Assembly: GCF_000004195.4 (NCBI RefSeq)
Contig: NC_030679.2
Coordinates: 30,369,712-30,433,711 of the forward strand
Reading direction: 5' to 3'
DNA from: Xenopus tropicalis
Taxonomy: Eukaryota > Chordata > Amphibia > Anura > Pipidae
DNA: 64,000 nucleotides
Part shown: positions 54,677 to 64,000 of the stretch, piece after piece
How the letters are laid out: the number at the start of each line of letters is the position of its first letter
Position numbering within the stretch: position 1 is the stretch's first letter
Notes under the pieces: model-generated
The model's database searches: none
The model's input: the letters and a program-made list of their open reading frames with translations, nothing else
Told to the model about the DNA's origin: nothing
Program-made: the position numbers and the translations under genes

Positions 54677-54770
54677 GTATGAATGTGTGTATATATGTGC
54701 AGTGGGGTTTATTTGTAGGGGTTGAACTTGATTTTTTTGTTTTTTTCCAACTCATTTATGTAACTATATA

Positions 54771-57151
54771 GGTACTATATTCCAAAGTTTATTAGTAATT
54801 ACCATTACATCTACATGGATATAATGTTAATGATGGCAACTGGAAAGAATAACATCACCTATGGCTAGCGTTGTGTGGGATGGTCAGGTGAGATGCTCAT
54901 CCAAAATATTTAGCTAGATAATTTTTGTTGGCAAATGCAGTGGCAAAGTCAGTTGCCCAAAGTTCAGTTAGGATATGTAATATCAGGAGCAGCACTTGTT
55001 ACAGTTCTTATAACTTATAGCAGCCAATTATCAGGTAGCGTTTAATAGTCACCTGTTTAAAAGCAAGCATCTTATTGGTTGCTATGGGTTACTGCTCCTG
55101 GGCAGTTTGGAAGTTTGTGCCTTTTATTACATAAGGAGGATGCAGGTCTCATTTCAACAGGGGAAACTGTTAATCACCTACACAGGTACTTCTACTTCCA
55201 CTATGTGTTGTGTGGAATTAGTTAATTCCACAAAAGGCTAAATCAGTAAGGTTTAATAGCAACTCAGCAAACTAAAATACTAGAACCTACAAAGATTAGT
55301 ATTTCATACTCTTTCCCATATTATATGGAACCCAAATATCCTTGTAGTACTGGACCCAATAGAGTCAAGTTGGCTTTAATGTCCGTCCTGGTTGTGTGGC
55401 CTCTTTTATAAGCAAAATAATTTTGGTAAAATAAGGGTGAAATTAAAAGTCCACTATTTGTGGGAGATAATTGTGCATTACTGATGGCCAAAATATGTCA
55501 TCTACAGTTGTACAGTTCATTTAATTGTGTGACTACAAAGGTTTAGCTCTGATTTGGTCAAAAAACTAAAAATGATATATACATCTGTAAATGTCCCCGA
55601 ATAAATCCTGATTTCATTCATTAATCCAGTCTGATATAACTACACCTACAGAGAAATGTAAATGTAATGAATACAAGTTCTGTTCCTACTGTTTGCCTGT
55701 AGCCACCGGGGCACTCTTAAGGGACTGATCCAATTAACTTACCTTATTGTGAAATATCTATGCCTTGTGTTTCGAATGTTCTCTCTGAGCCGGAAAAATA
55801 AAAGTTTTAAACCAGTCATAGGCCAATCCTATGCGAGAGCATTTAGATACATCTTTTAACTTTAATGGGAGAAAAGAACGCTTAAAGACTTATAGAATAG
55901 ATGTGGGAGAAAACCTATGAAACAGAGCCGGTGTGTGGGAAGATTGCTGAATGCTGGATGTAAGGGATAAAAAGACATATTAGGATGCGGCGGAACACAG
56001 ACACAAAAAGAATAAGAACGGGGATAAATACTGAGAATAAAAATGGGGTTCTTCAGATGCTGTTTAAAACTCCCATAGCCTTACATCATTATTTTCACAG
56101 ACCTTTATTTTGCCTCATGATGCCATTTCATCTAATCAGATACCATGGTTCTACCTAGATACATGAAGGGAGCCCTGGATCTGTCAGACCAATTCCCTTC
56201 ATCTGTCTGTCTTGTTCCTGAGCCAAGAAGCCTCTGGGTCCTGGACACACAGCTTCTAACTCTTCTGTTCACTTTCCCAACAGAATCCATGCTGTGTGTT
56301 CTACCTCCCATTTTCTAAAAAGATCTCTTTTTTATTTTACCTCCTGTCAGCACGAGGCATAAAGATAGGAACGTTGACAGAAAAAAGGAAAATAAAAATG
56401 GTAAAATAGTACTGGAAAAATAACTGTGGCCAACACAAGCAGCTACAAATTGAATTGATTACAGAATTACTGCCCATTGCATCTATTGTGCATAGACGGT
56501 CAGTGGGGCACTCAGAACTGATGTCCAGTTAAGTTCCTGTTAATAAATCTTCTACATAAACCCAACCCCTAGAAACAATAAGGTAATGAAGAGAGTTTAT
56601 ACTGAAACTGATTTGTCACTGTAGTCATGGTAACTGCAAAAATAATATGTCCAGTTGGTTGAAGTGTGTGTTTGGTTGTCTACATGGATGCGGTAAAACA
56701 GACCTGGAAACTGAGGAGGAGCCATAGGTAAGTGGAATTGTTTCCGAAACTCACCTGTTTGTTTTTCTACAATCGCCTTTTTTTTTCTTGACCACCAGCA
56801 TATTTACAAAAAAATAAATATATAAAATAAAATTTGATTATGTACATTTATAGGAAAAAAAACTTGGCACACAAATTCACATTATTCCATATTTTTTCAA
56901 ACTTCTTCGAAATTAAAAATAACTTGGATTTTGAATATATATACCTCCCATTGAATGTTGTAATAAATCTGCGATTGTGTGCTTGAAATACATTATCTTT
57001 CTTGATTTACAGGTAATGTGAAAGATGCAGCAACTTCTAATTATACCACAGGGCACTGATTATGAAAATGTAGAAGTTTTGAGTGAAGCTCATAAGCTTA
57101 TGTATATATGTATGTACCCCCCTACAGTACCTGTGTACATGTCTTTCTTTG
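54771..57151. other. No recognised feature
   Basis: The longest stretch without any identified repeat. The part at 56040-56345 is repeat-free and balanced in composition, and could contain conserved sequence, but no motif cluster stands out. Confidence 0.4.
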
Positions 57152-57159
57152 CAGGACAG

Positions 57160-57492
57160 TAGTGATGAGCGAATCTGTCCCGTTTGGCTTCGCTGAAAAA
57201 TTTGCTGGAAACAAGAAAATTAATGAAACGGTGAAAAATCTGCAAAGCGCGTTTTTCGCGTGACTTTTTTTGTCGCCCATGTCTTTTTGTCATGCACAGG
57301 ATTTTTGGGGTTTTTTTGCTGAAAAATTTGCGGGAAAATACGCGAAACTGCAAAAAATCTGCTAAATGCTAAAACTTTTTTATTTGACGCGCAATGAATT
57401 TTCGCAGAAGTTTCGTGAAACAATTCGCCAATGGCGAAATGCAGAAATTTGCTGTGAATTCATGGCTGGCGAAAAAAAATCACTCATCACTA
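57160..57492 (+). mobile_element. Family A hAT MITE, TSD 7 of 8
   Basis: Starts TAGTGATGAGCGAATCTGTC and ends AAATCACTCATCACTA. Flanks CAGGACAG (57152-57159) and CAGGATAG (57493-57500) differ at one base. It keeps the family's AATTCGCCAATGGCGAAATG near the right end. Confidence 0.9.
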
Positions 57493-57577
57493 CAGGATAG
57501 GTCAAAGGCTGGGAAATATAAAGCTATTTTTTTCTCAGATATGTTTCATGGGTTATTTTGCACTGAATAATCCAATA

Positions 57578-57909
57578 CAGGTACAGTATGTGACCCGTTA
57601 TCCAAAATGCTCAGGACAAGGTTATTCCACATAAGGAATCTTTCCTTAATTTGGATCTCCATACCTTAAGTCTACTAAAAAATCAATAAATCATTACTTA
57701 AACCAAATAGGATTGTTTTGCATCCAATAAGGATTAATTATATCTTAGTTGGGATCAAGTACAAGGTACTGTTTTATTATTACAGGGAAAAAGGAAATCA
57801 GGTTTAAAATTCTGAATTATTTGATTAAAATTGAGTCTATGGGAGACGGGCTTTCCGTAATTCGGAGCTTTCTGGATAATGGGTTTCCGGAAAAGGGATC
57901 CTATACCTG
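57578..57909 (-). mobile_element. TA-flanked CAGGTATGGG MITE, copy 3
   Basis: Starts CAGGTACAGTATGTGACCCG and ends GGGATCCTATACCTG, with TA at 57576-57577 and 57910-57911. Interior words are close to copies 2 and 4. Confidence 0.85.
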
Positions 57910-58067
57910 TATACACTTTTTTTTGCAGCATTCCTAAAATAGGATATATTTATAATATCTCATTACAAGTTTGGAGAAAAAACTAGGAGTTTTCCCTGTT
58001 CCATTTATGGCCCCATTTGACTGTCCCAAACACTATTGACTATTAGGACCCACCTGTTTCTTGCTTC

Positions 58068-58402
58068 TTAAAAAGACAATATACACCCCTTTTCAACATG
58101 AGCTAAATGAATAGGGCTTGTTCTGAACATACTTTTGCCTGTAGTTTTAATTAACGAATATCTATAGTTTCTGTTATTTCTGACACAAAACAATATAGTA
58201 TATAGCCAGTTTCACTTTAGTACTTCCTGTCACTTCCTGTTTCCACAGCGGAGCTGATAAAATTAATTATCGGTCCACTGCTAATAGTGGAGTCATTGAA
58301 AAGGAAGGTGTTTGTTCTAAAGTAGATACAAAACTCTGAACAAACTGCCCTGTTTTTAAAGGTGGGGGGAAAAGATGTTTTAGATGTATAGTTCCCCTTT
58401 AA
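58068..58402. mobile_element. T2/Kolobok-like TTAA element
   Basis: TTAA (58068-58071) followed by AAAGACAATATACACCCC at the left, and ATGTATAGTTCCCCT followed by TTAA (58399-58402) at the right. The ends are imperfect inverted repeats (AAAGACAATATACAC against AAGGGGAACTATACAT). The interior TCACTTCCTGTTTCCAC is a common Xenopus phrase. No coding. Confidence 0.65.
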
Positions 58403-58533
58403 GGTATAGGACGCTAGTGTCCAACCTGCCAGAGAGATATGGGCTATGTAGGCAAGGTTAAGGGCAAAAGGGTGTTTTGCTGCCCAGGAAATTAATAGTT
58501 CCTTGGCAGGGCAATAAAGGACTTAGATTCACC

Positions 58534-58823
58534 CAGGGTCGGACTGGGCAAAAGATCTAGGTGGGCCCCTGCTCTAGTGGGCCCCAGCAGCCTAGACCCG
58601 AAACTTACCTGCGCTCCCCCGCCCGACCGCTCCTGCCCTGACGCGTTAAATTACGCGCGTTTGGGGGAGGACGTCGGGTGAGGGGCCCTGCAAGGGGGGG
58701 GGGTCAGGGGGGCCCCTGCAAGGGGGGTGTAGGAGGGAATTAGGGGACACAGACGGCGGGGGCACCTGCAGGACCCCTGGGGCGGAAGCCCCGGTGGGCC
58801 CTTCACCCCCCAGTCCGACCCTG
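58534..58823 (+). mobile_element. hAT MITE, CAGGGTCGGACTGGG family, perfect TSD
   Basis: CAGGGTCGGACTGGGC and CCCCAGTCCGACCCTG are inverted ends, with GATTCACC duplicated exactly (58526-58533, 58824-58831). The 290-bp interior is extremely GC-rich, with GTGGGCCCC, CCGCCCGACCGC and a (G)9 run, in sharp contrast to the AT-rich host DNA. Confidence 0.9.
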
Positions 58824-58831
58824 GATTCACC

Positions 58832-59860
58832 TCCTCAATGATCTGAACTACAATCGCACCCAGTGCATTTATGTCAGGTCAAAAACATTGAATGCTGTGA
58901 AAAGCCAGTTTAATTTTCGGTATTATTTTCAAATTCTGAGCACAGTTCTTACTGTAAAATATCCCTCAGTTATCTCCTTATTTCATAGAAATAGTGAAGT
59001 GGAACATTTTTGTAGGACCCATAAAAACAGTCAGCATTGTGATTTTATAAGAACTGCCTTTATAACTCTTTTTAATGGCCGTTGCATTGTGCCCTTCATT
59101 ATATGCAGTCTATACTCTAAGGCCTAGATTTATTAAGTCGTGACAAAACCCCTCCAAGAAGTAGCCAATTCCTGTGCTGCCCTATAAAGCCTAGTTATCG
59201 AGCAAATATATTTCAGGCACTGATAGCAAAATGGGCTTGTGCAGATTATGTACAGCATTTTGATCTCTGCGAGGTTATCTCACAGTCTCAGATATTTAGG
59301 GTTTATTAGTTGCTGCCTACTTGTTGATAACAATAACAATAGATGTGCACATTTTGTGCTACATACTAGCAAATTGCAGTAGTCTAGACAGTCTCTGACC
59401 CTGCTAGGGGGTGACTCAAAAGTTATCTGTGAAGCTCACATTAAAATCTGACCATATTCATGTGTACCCCTTCTGCAGCTTTACATTCATATCTAACACA
59501 ATGCCCCAAATTTACTCCACTTTTGTATATACTGCCCCCCAGCCTTCAGTAGTTTGGTCAGTCCTAATATATCTCTTTCCAAACTGTTATTCCAGTCCTC
59601 CATTGCTCCATTTTTGCCAATAAGGCCCCCGCAGACCTTGCTTCCAATGAAAGTGACGTCAAAACAAATTCAAAAGAACCCTCCAATAAGAATGCCACCT
59701 GATCTGTGCAATTCTGGTTCCAAGTTCTTTGTGGCAGCAACTGGAGCTGGAAGATTTAAGCCTAGCTGGTCTATTTCAGACCAACTAAACAGGAACATGG
59801 CCTCTCTCCTGATGTTTGATTATGGTAAAATCATGCTGCCATAATTACACAAAATGTCCA
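58832..59860. other. No recognised feature
   Basis: AT-rich. GGCCTAGATTTATTAAGTC at 59121 has the style of a MITE end, but no partner was found. Frames of 70-96 codons at 59.4-59.8 kb show no motif. Confidence 0.35.
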
Positions 59861-60500
59861 TATAGTTACATCATTAATATGGGTTGAAAAAAAGACAAGT
59901 CTATCAAGTCAACCCCTCCCAATGAATCCCAGGGCACATATATACACATGCTAATACTGACCTATCTTTACACTCACATAAATAAACTATATATGCCAAT
60001 AGCTATACTAACTGTAGATTAGTGATGAATGAAATTATTTACCAGGCAAGGATTTGCAGCGAATTTCCACATTTTGTCATTCGCAGATTTATTTGTGAAA
60101 TGGAGGAAAAATTTGTGCATCAAAAAAATGATGCGTGTCCAAAAAAAATCATGTCGTTTCGCAAATCTTTTAAAAGGTTTAGAAATTTTACAGTGACGTG
60201 AAACAGGACAGGTTCGCTCATCACTACTCTAGATCTTAAACTTACAACTGCATTTGATTAAGAACTCATCCAAGACCCTCTTGAAGCCATTAACAGAATC
60301 TGCCGTTACAACATCACTAGGAAGGGCATTCCCCAACTTCACTGCCTACTGTAAAAAACCCCCTCAAATGGAAGCTCTGGTGCATTGGTTGTTTTATGGG
60401 AAAAAAAGCCTGCTATATCCTCTGTAAGGGTAATCATGTTCCCTTCAAGCAACTTTTCTCCAGACAAAACAACCGCAACCATGACAATCTACCCTCATTT
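59861..60500 (-). mobile_element. CR1-like LINE 3' end, antisense, split by a hAT
   Basis: On the minus strand the block ends with GGGGTTGACTTGATAGACTT, then GTCTTTTTTTCAACCCATAT and TGTAACTATA, the same 3' tail as the 54-kb copy. Further upstream it reads GCCCTTCCTAGTGATGTTGT, AACGGCAGATTCTGTTAATG, GCTTCAAGAGGGTCTTGGAT, matching the 54250-54340 region closely. A family A hAT (60020-60226) interrupts the 3' untranslated part. Reverse-transcriptase motifs before this point are absent, so it is a short 5'-truncated copy. Confidence 0.75.
60020..60226 (-). mobile_element. Family A hAT MITE inserted in CR1, TSD 7 of 8
   Basis: Starts TAGTGATGAATGAAATTATT and ends AGGTTCGCTCATCACTA. Flanks CTGTAGAT (60012-60019) and CTCTAGAT (60227-60234) differ at one base. 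Removing the element restores the CR1 phrase ATCTACAGTTAGTAT on the minus strand. Confidence 0.85.
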
Positions 60501-60506
60501 GTTAAA

Positions 60507-60720
60507 TTAGGGATTCCGAACTTTTTTTAATGGTAAGCCACACTCAGAGTAAAAAAAGTGTTGATGAGTCACACAAGTATGAAAATGTTCTTTGGGAATG
60601 CCAAAAAAGGACTGTGATTGGCTATTTGGTAGCCCCATGTGGACTTCTAGTCTGCGGGAGGCTCTGCTTGATGTAAAACTGTGTCTCTGGGCTTCCAAAA
60701 CTTTCCTCTAAGCCATAAAT
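60507..60720 (-). mobile_element. hAT MITE, CAGTGGTCCCCAACC family, truncated copy 3
   Basis: Starts TTAGGGATTCCGAACTTTTT and runs through GTGTTGATGAGTCACACAAG and ATGCCAAAAAAGGACTGTGA, plus TTGGCT, parallel to the 24306 element. Homology fades near 60720 before the other terminus. Confidence 0.65.
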
Positions 60721-60970
60721 TTGGCTTGCACTGCATATTCAAGGTGAGGCCTCACCAGGAATCAAATAAAGAGGCAAAACCATGTTTATGTAAGATAACA
60801 GCAGGTTGATTGACCAAGAACAACTCATACAAAATGCAAGTGAATTCGCTGGCAGCTACTTTAGAGACCTAGGAGGAGCACAGGGACTATTTTGTGGAAG
60901 AACACAGAAGAAGAAGACTTTTAAAGAAGACTCTTCTCAAAAAATGTTGTACAGGTGAAAGAGGATATCC
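60721..60970. other. No recognised feature
   Basis: AAGGTGAGGCCTCACCAGG near 60742 echoes CR1 wording, but is too short to assign. Confidence 0.3.
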
Positions 60971-60973
60971 TTT

Positions 60974-61586
60974 TTAGGAGAATTAAACCCCCTCTAAACC
61001 CCAGCCCCCTTCAACTGCTCTCCCTTCCCGCTACCTCTCTGCACAGTTTATTCCTTCCCAACGCATTCCTACTTCTAAATCTGTCACATTAAGGCACCGG
61101 TTCTCAACCTGTGGGTCGGGACCCCTTTGGGGGTCGAACGACCCTCTCGCAGGGGTCACCTAAGACCATTGGAAAACACATAATTCCGATGGTCCTAGGA
61201 ATAATTTTATGGTTGGGGGTCACCACAACATGAGGAACTGTATTAAAGGGTCGTAGCATTAGGAAGGTTGAGGACCATTGCACTAATGCACCATTTTCTG
61301 CCTGTTCTTATCATCTTCTTGCATTTTACCCACATGGAGCCTACTGGAGCATGTGCAGTTGAAGCTAGGTCTGAGAGCAGCCTTAATGGCACATCTGTGG
61401 CAGGATCTGTGCAACCAGAGTGAAGGCAGATGATCCAAACAGGCAGAAGATGGCTCCTGTGAAATCCGCTGTGCACCACTGCATGTGTGTAACATTTACA
61501 AGTAGGAACACATTGAATAGGAATAAACTGTGCAGAGAGGTGGTAAGAAGAAAAGCCAGTTAGTCTGGGGTTTAGTTCTCCTTTAA
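60974..61586. mobile_element. T2/Kolobok-like element with long TIRs, containing SPIN
   Basis: Left arm TTAGGAGAATTAAACCCCC... and right arm ...GGGGTTTAGTTCTCCTTTAA pair over roughly 110 bp, including CCTCTCTGCACAGTTTATTCC against GGAATAAACTGTGCAGAGAGG. TTAA is intact at the right (61583-61586) and mutated at the left (TTTA). A hAT copy at 61095-61280 is inserted near the inner edge of the left arm. No transposase, so non-autonomous. Confidence 0.85.
61095..61280 (+). mobile_element. SPIN-type (SPACE INVADERS) non-autonomous hAT
   Basis: Starts CACCGGTTCTCAACCTGTGG and ends GGAAGGTTGAGGACCATTG. Interior phrases GGGGGTCGAACGACCCT, CACCTAAGACCATTGGAAAA, GGGGGTCACCACAACATGAG and GAACTGTATTAAAGGGTCG follow the order of SPIN non-autonomous elements, which were reported in African clawed frog among other tetrapods. 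The 186-bp copy is flanked by CATTAAGG (61087-61094) and CACTAATG (61281-61288), 6 of 8 matching. Confidence 0.85.
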
Positions 61587-62747
61587 AACCAGTGGAAAGG
61601 GCTATACTTTGGGCATCCTAAATTTCCCTTACTTTGTCCTTTTGGTATTGGATTGAAACAACTTGATTGTTTACTGAAAAGGATAGGGCTTTAGGGATGC
61701 TTCACACAGCTGCTGCCTGGGGCATCCATTCATAAGAAGTTAGTGAAATGGGGTAGCAGAGAGTTTGGCAAAGCTGCTAGACAGCTGTTTTTGGGCACCC
61801 CATAGAGCTGTAATAGAACCCTCATATTCATCACTGCCATTGCTTAACAAGAAAGCAGCAAAGTGAATTTTAAAAATATAGATTCCAGCATACTTTTAAC
61901 ATTTCAACAGTTTTTTTTTATATTCTAGGTACCTGGTAGCATAATTAAGCCGTACAACATTGGTTAAAATGTAAGTGTAAAAAGTATTTTTAATTGTATT
62001 GGAAGTTACGTTATGTTCTTTCAAGCAATACGCTATTCCACACATTTGATTTCTAAATAACGTTCTGTAGTTTTTCACTACTTTCATGCTTCAACTAATT
62101 TGTTGAGTCTGAGTTACAGAAAAAAAGCTTAGGCTGACTGAGAAACCCTTGTCAAATGTATCAGACTTGATAAACCACTGCGGGATAGTTTCCCATGACT
62201 TTAATTGAGTCGGCTTGATACATGGTCCCTGTTGAGGTTGCAATCTTTTTTTTTTCTTTTTATTCGCTATCTTGATTTCTTAGGTTTCTTGAATTTCTCT
62301 CCTCTCCCCCCTGTTCCCAAGCCTGTAAATAAATAGCAGAAAAGTCTGGATTCCTTTCTAAAAAGTCTATTCCTTGGCAGTTCCCAACTCATTAACATTC
62401 CAAAAGCAATTTGAGCAAAACGTATTACAAGCGATTATGTAATATGATATATAATATATACAGCAAAGTTCCATTTTTTTTACCAAACTTCCCATCTTGG
62501 CACTGAAAATCTTAACTGAAACTGAAAACTTTAAAATGGGATTTTGTTGGCAAAGGAGGCAGCAGATCAAAGGTTATTTAGTGTACTGAATGGCGAGTAG
62601 CTAGTTTAACCGCAACATTCATCACAATAATGTGAAAGTTCATGATTTGTTTGAGAAAATGTGCATCTGTTGCATCCAATAAGTACTTCTGTTGTCTAAA
62701 TGAATAAAGAAAAAACTTTCTACCCTTATCCTATTCTCAATGTACAG
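61587..62747. other. No recognised feature
   Basis: AT-rich, no repeats matched. A poly-T run lies at 61912-61920 and another at 62247-62256. Confidence 0.4.
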
Positions 62748-62749
62748 TA

Positions 62750-63077
62750 CAGGTATAGGACCCATTATCCAGAATGCTCGGGACCAAGGGTATTCCGGAT
62801 AAGGGGTCTTTCCATAATTTGGGTCTCCATACCATAAGTCTACTAAAAAATCAATAAACCATTAATTAAACCCAATAGGATTATTTTCCATCCAATAAGG
62901 ATTATTTATATCTTAGTTGGGATCAATTACAAGATACTGTTTTATTATTACAGAGAAAAAGGAAATCAGTTTTAAAATTCTGAATTATTTGATTAAAATG
63001 GAGTCTATGGGAGACATTCTTTCCGTAATTCGGAGCTTTCTGGATAATGGGTTTCCAGATAAGGGATCCCATACCTG
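62750..63077 (-). mobile_element. TA-flanked CAGGTATGGG MITE, copy 4
   Basis: Starts CAGGTATAGGACCCATTATC and ends GGGATCCCATACCTG, with TA at 62748-62749 and 63078-63079. It appears the best preserved of the four copies. The 63-codon frame inside it parallels those in copies 2 and 3. Confidence 0.9.
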
Positions 63078-63594
63078 TATATGTAACAAACTGATTCTAA
63101 CATTCTAAATAAGAGCTAAGTCCACTGAAAAAAATGTTTGGCCAAACCCACTCATTGTCTGGGGGAGAAATGGAAAACCAAAAATTTCCATTAAAGGAGT
63201 ATATACCTATTTCACTAAATCCTAAAAACAAAATGGCTAGAAATGTGTTATTTTATATAATGAAATGACTGTACCAGTCTAAAGGTTCAGCATTTCTATA
63301 ACAGTAATGATCCAGGCCTTCAAAGTTGTGCACAGAAGCTACCCATCTTGGATTTTGTTAGAAGTGTCAGTGACACTGCACATGCTCAGTGAGCTCTGGG
63401 CAGCTGTTGTATACAGCTGTTGAGAAGCTAAGCTTAGGGATTGTCACAAATCAAGAAGCAGAAAATAAGGTTCAGTTGTCATAGGAGCTAATACTACAGG
63501 GCTGATTATTAAATTTAGATGAAAATTGCACTGGTTTTGGAGCTGCCATGTAATGAGAATCTGAATTAATTTCTAATAAGCCTTGTATTGTGTC

Positions 63595-63709
63595 TAGAGA
63601 TGAGCAAATCTGCCCCATTTTGCTTCGCTGAAAAATCTGTGAAACTGTAGAAAAATTTGGGAAAAAGTGAAAAATTCACTTGCCTGGTAATAAAATTCAC
63701 TCATCACTA
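63595..63709 (+). mobile_element. Short family A hAT MITE within T2-like element, TSD 7 of 8
   Basis: Starts TAGAGATGAGCAAATCTGCC and ends ATTCACTCATCACTA. Flanks ATTGTGTC (63587-63594) and ATTGTGGC (63710-63717) differ at one base. Only 115 bp long, with most of the family interior missing. Confidence 0.85.
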
Positions 63710-63725
63710 ATTGTGGCTTTTATAT

Positions 63726-63752
63726 TCTGTATATATATATATATTGTGTGTT
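63726..63752 (+). repeat. (TA)n/(TG)n microsatellite
   Basis: Alternating TA followed by TGTGTG sits just inside the T2-like element, right of the hAT insertion. Confidence 0.8.
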
Positions 63753-64000
63753 TGTGTGTCAGCCCCAGCGTTCAGGTAACAGAAGCAAAGAGTATGTGGT
63801 GGGAATCAGCAGAAAAGAAGATGGGGAGATACTGGGGTACCTTTGGGGGCACATATCTTCCCTGCTAAAGGCCTGTGCTTTTCTTAGGCTGCTACAGAAG
63901 CCCAAAACATCTGCAACAATTTTATCCTATTTATTTGTTAAGTGTAGTTCTCAGAAGTTTTTAACTACTTATATAAAACCCTCCCACCTTCAGGTCTAGC

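Larger units (their letters stand above)
53390..54770 (+). mobile_element. CR1-like LINE 3' end, split by two hAT insertions
   Basis: One reading frame carries LYRSLVRPHLEYAVQFW, then KKDINELERVQRL, then after in-frame stops TVRAVRMGNALPSDV and VFKRGLDEFLNK. These are the C-terminal reverse-transcriptase-thumb motifs of CR1-clade LINEs. The 3' end is also recognisable: GGGGTTGAACTTGAT...TTTTTCCAACTCATTTATGT, AACTATAT. A family B hAT (53448-53944) sits within the coding part, and a family C fragment (about 54421-54676) within the 3' region. Truncated at the 5' side and dead. Confidence 0.8.
63191..63964 (+). mobile_element. T2/Kolobok-like element, interrupted by a hAT MITE
   Basis: Begins TTAAAGGAGTATATACC. 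It continues with CACATGCTCAGTGAGCTCTG, AGCTGTTGAGAAGCTAAGCTTAGGGATTG, GGGCTGATTATTAAATT and GCACTGGTTTTGGAGCTGCC. After the hAT insertion come AGCAGAAAAGAAGATGGGGA and CTACAGAAGCCCAAAACATC, then TAGTTCTC near 63945 and a TTAA at 63961-63964. This order matches a well-known Xenopus TTAA element. The right terminus is diverged. Confidence 0.75.

Noticed and set aside
1..64000. tRNA, rRNA or known microRNA genes
   Set aside because: No A/B-box tRNA structure, rRNA core or familiar microRNA sequence was recognised on reading; a covariance-model scan would be needed to exclude them fully.

Overview
The window reads as non-coding DNA from a clawed frog (genus Xenopus; X. laevis and X. tropicalis cannot be told apart here). 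It is AT-rich, has no bacterial gene organisation, and is crowded with short inverted-repeat transposons of types abundant in Xenopus: hAT-like MITEs starting TAGTGATGAGCGAA or TAGGGATGTAGCGAAC, TTAA-flanked T2/Kolobok-like elements, TA-flanked CAGGTATGGG elements, and PIF/Harbinger-like elements ending in GGGGCACATTTAC. No complete protein-coding gene, tRNA or rRNA is visible. Almost every open frame is short and without recognisable motifs, or lies inside a repeat. The most likely setting is an intergenic region or a long intron.

Layout. 0-9 kb: a SINE-like fragment, a GC-rich hAT element (1584-1852), a Harbinger-like element (2458-2868), the 3' end of a Penelope/Neptune-type retroelement with a GIY-YIG endonuclease remnant (3700-4345, minus), a candidate conserved element (about 5030-5470), a hAT copy with a perfect 8-bp target duplication (6112-6415), and a nested fold-back element (7602-8349). 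9-16 kb: a tetranucleotide microsatellite, a TA-flanked element, a TACTCGAGTATA element, and a hAT element carrying a 12-unit minisatellite (13726-14270). 16.5-18.7 kb: a 1.2-kb hAT element with a TATA/CCAAT promoter-like stretch, next to a 52-bp minisatellite that switches orientation twice. 20-36 kb: more hAT, T2-like and TA-flanked copies among unremarkable AT-rich sequence. 38-42 kb: two TAGGGATGTAGCGAAC copies, one TATGGATGCACC copy and a degenerate tandem repeat. 43.4 kb: the only candidate coding exon, a signal peptide followed by a consensus splice donor. 53.4-54.8 kb and 59.9-60.5 kb: two CR1-like LINE 3' ends, each interrupted by hAT elements. 61-64 kb: a T2-like element carrying a SPIN-type hAT insertion, a TA-flanked element, and another T2-like element carrying a hAT MITE.

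No operon, pathway or new molecular system can be supported. What the window does record well is the order of transposon insertions. Many hAT copies keep perfect or near-perfect 8-bp target duplications, and several nested insertions give relative ages. Family names rest on termini, target-site duplications and recalled consensus features; no database search was possible.
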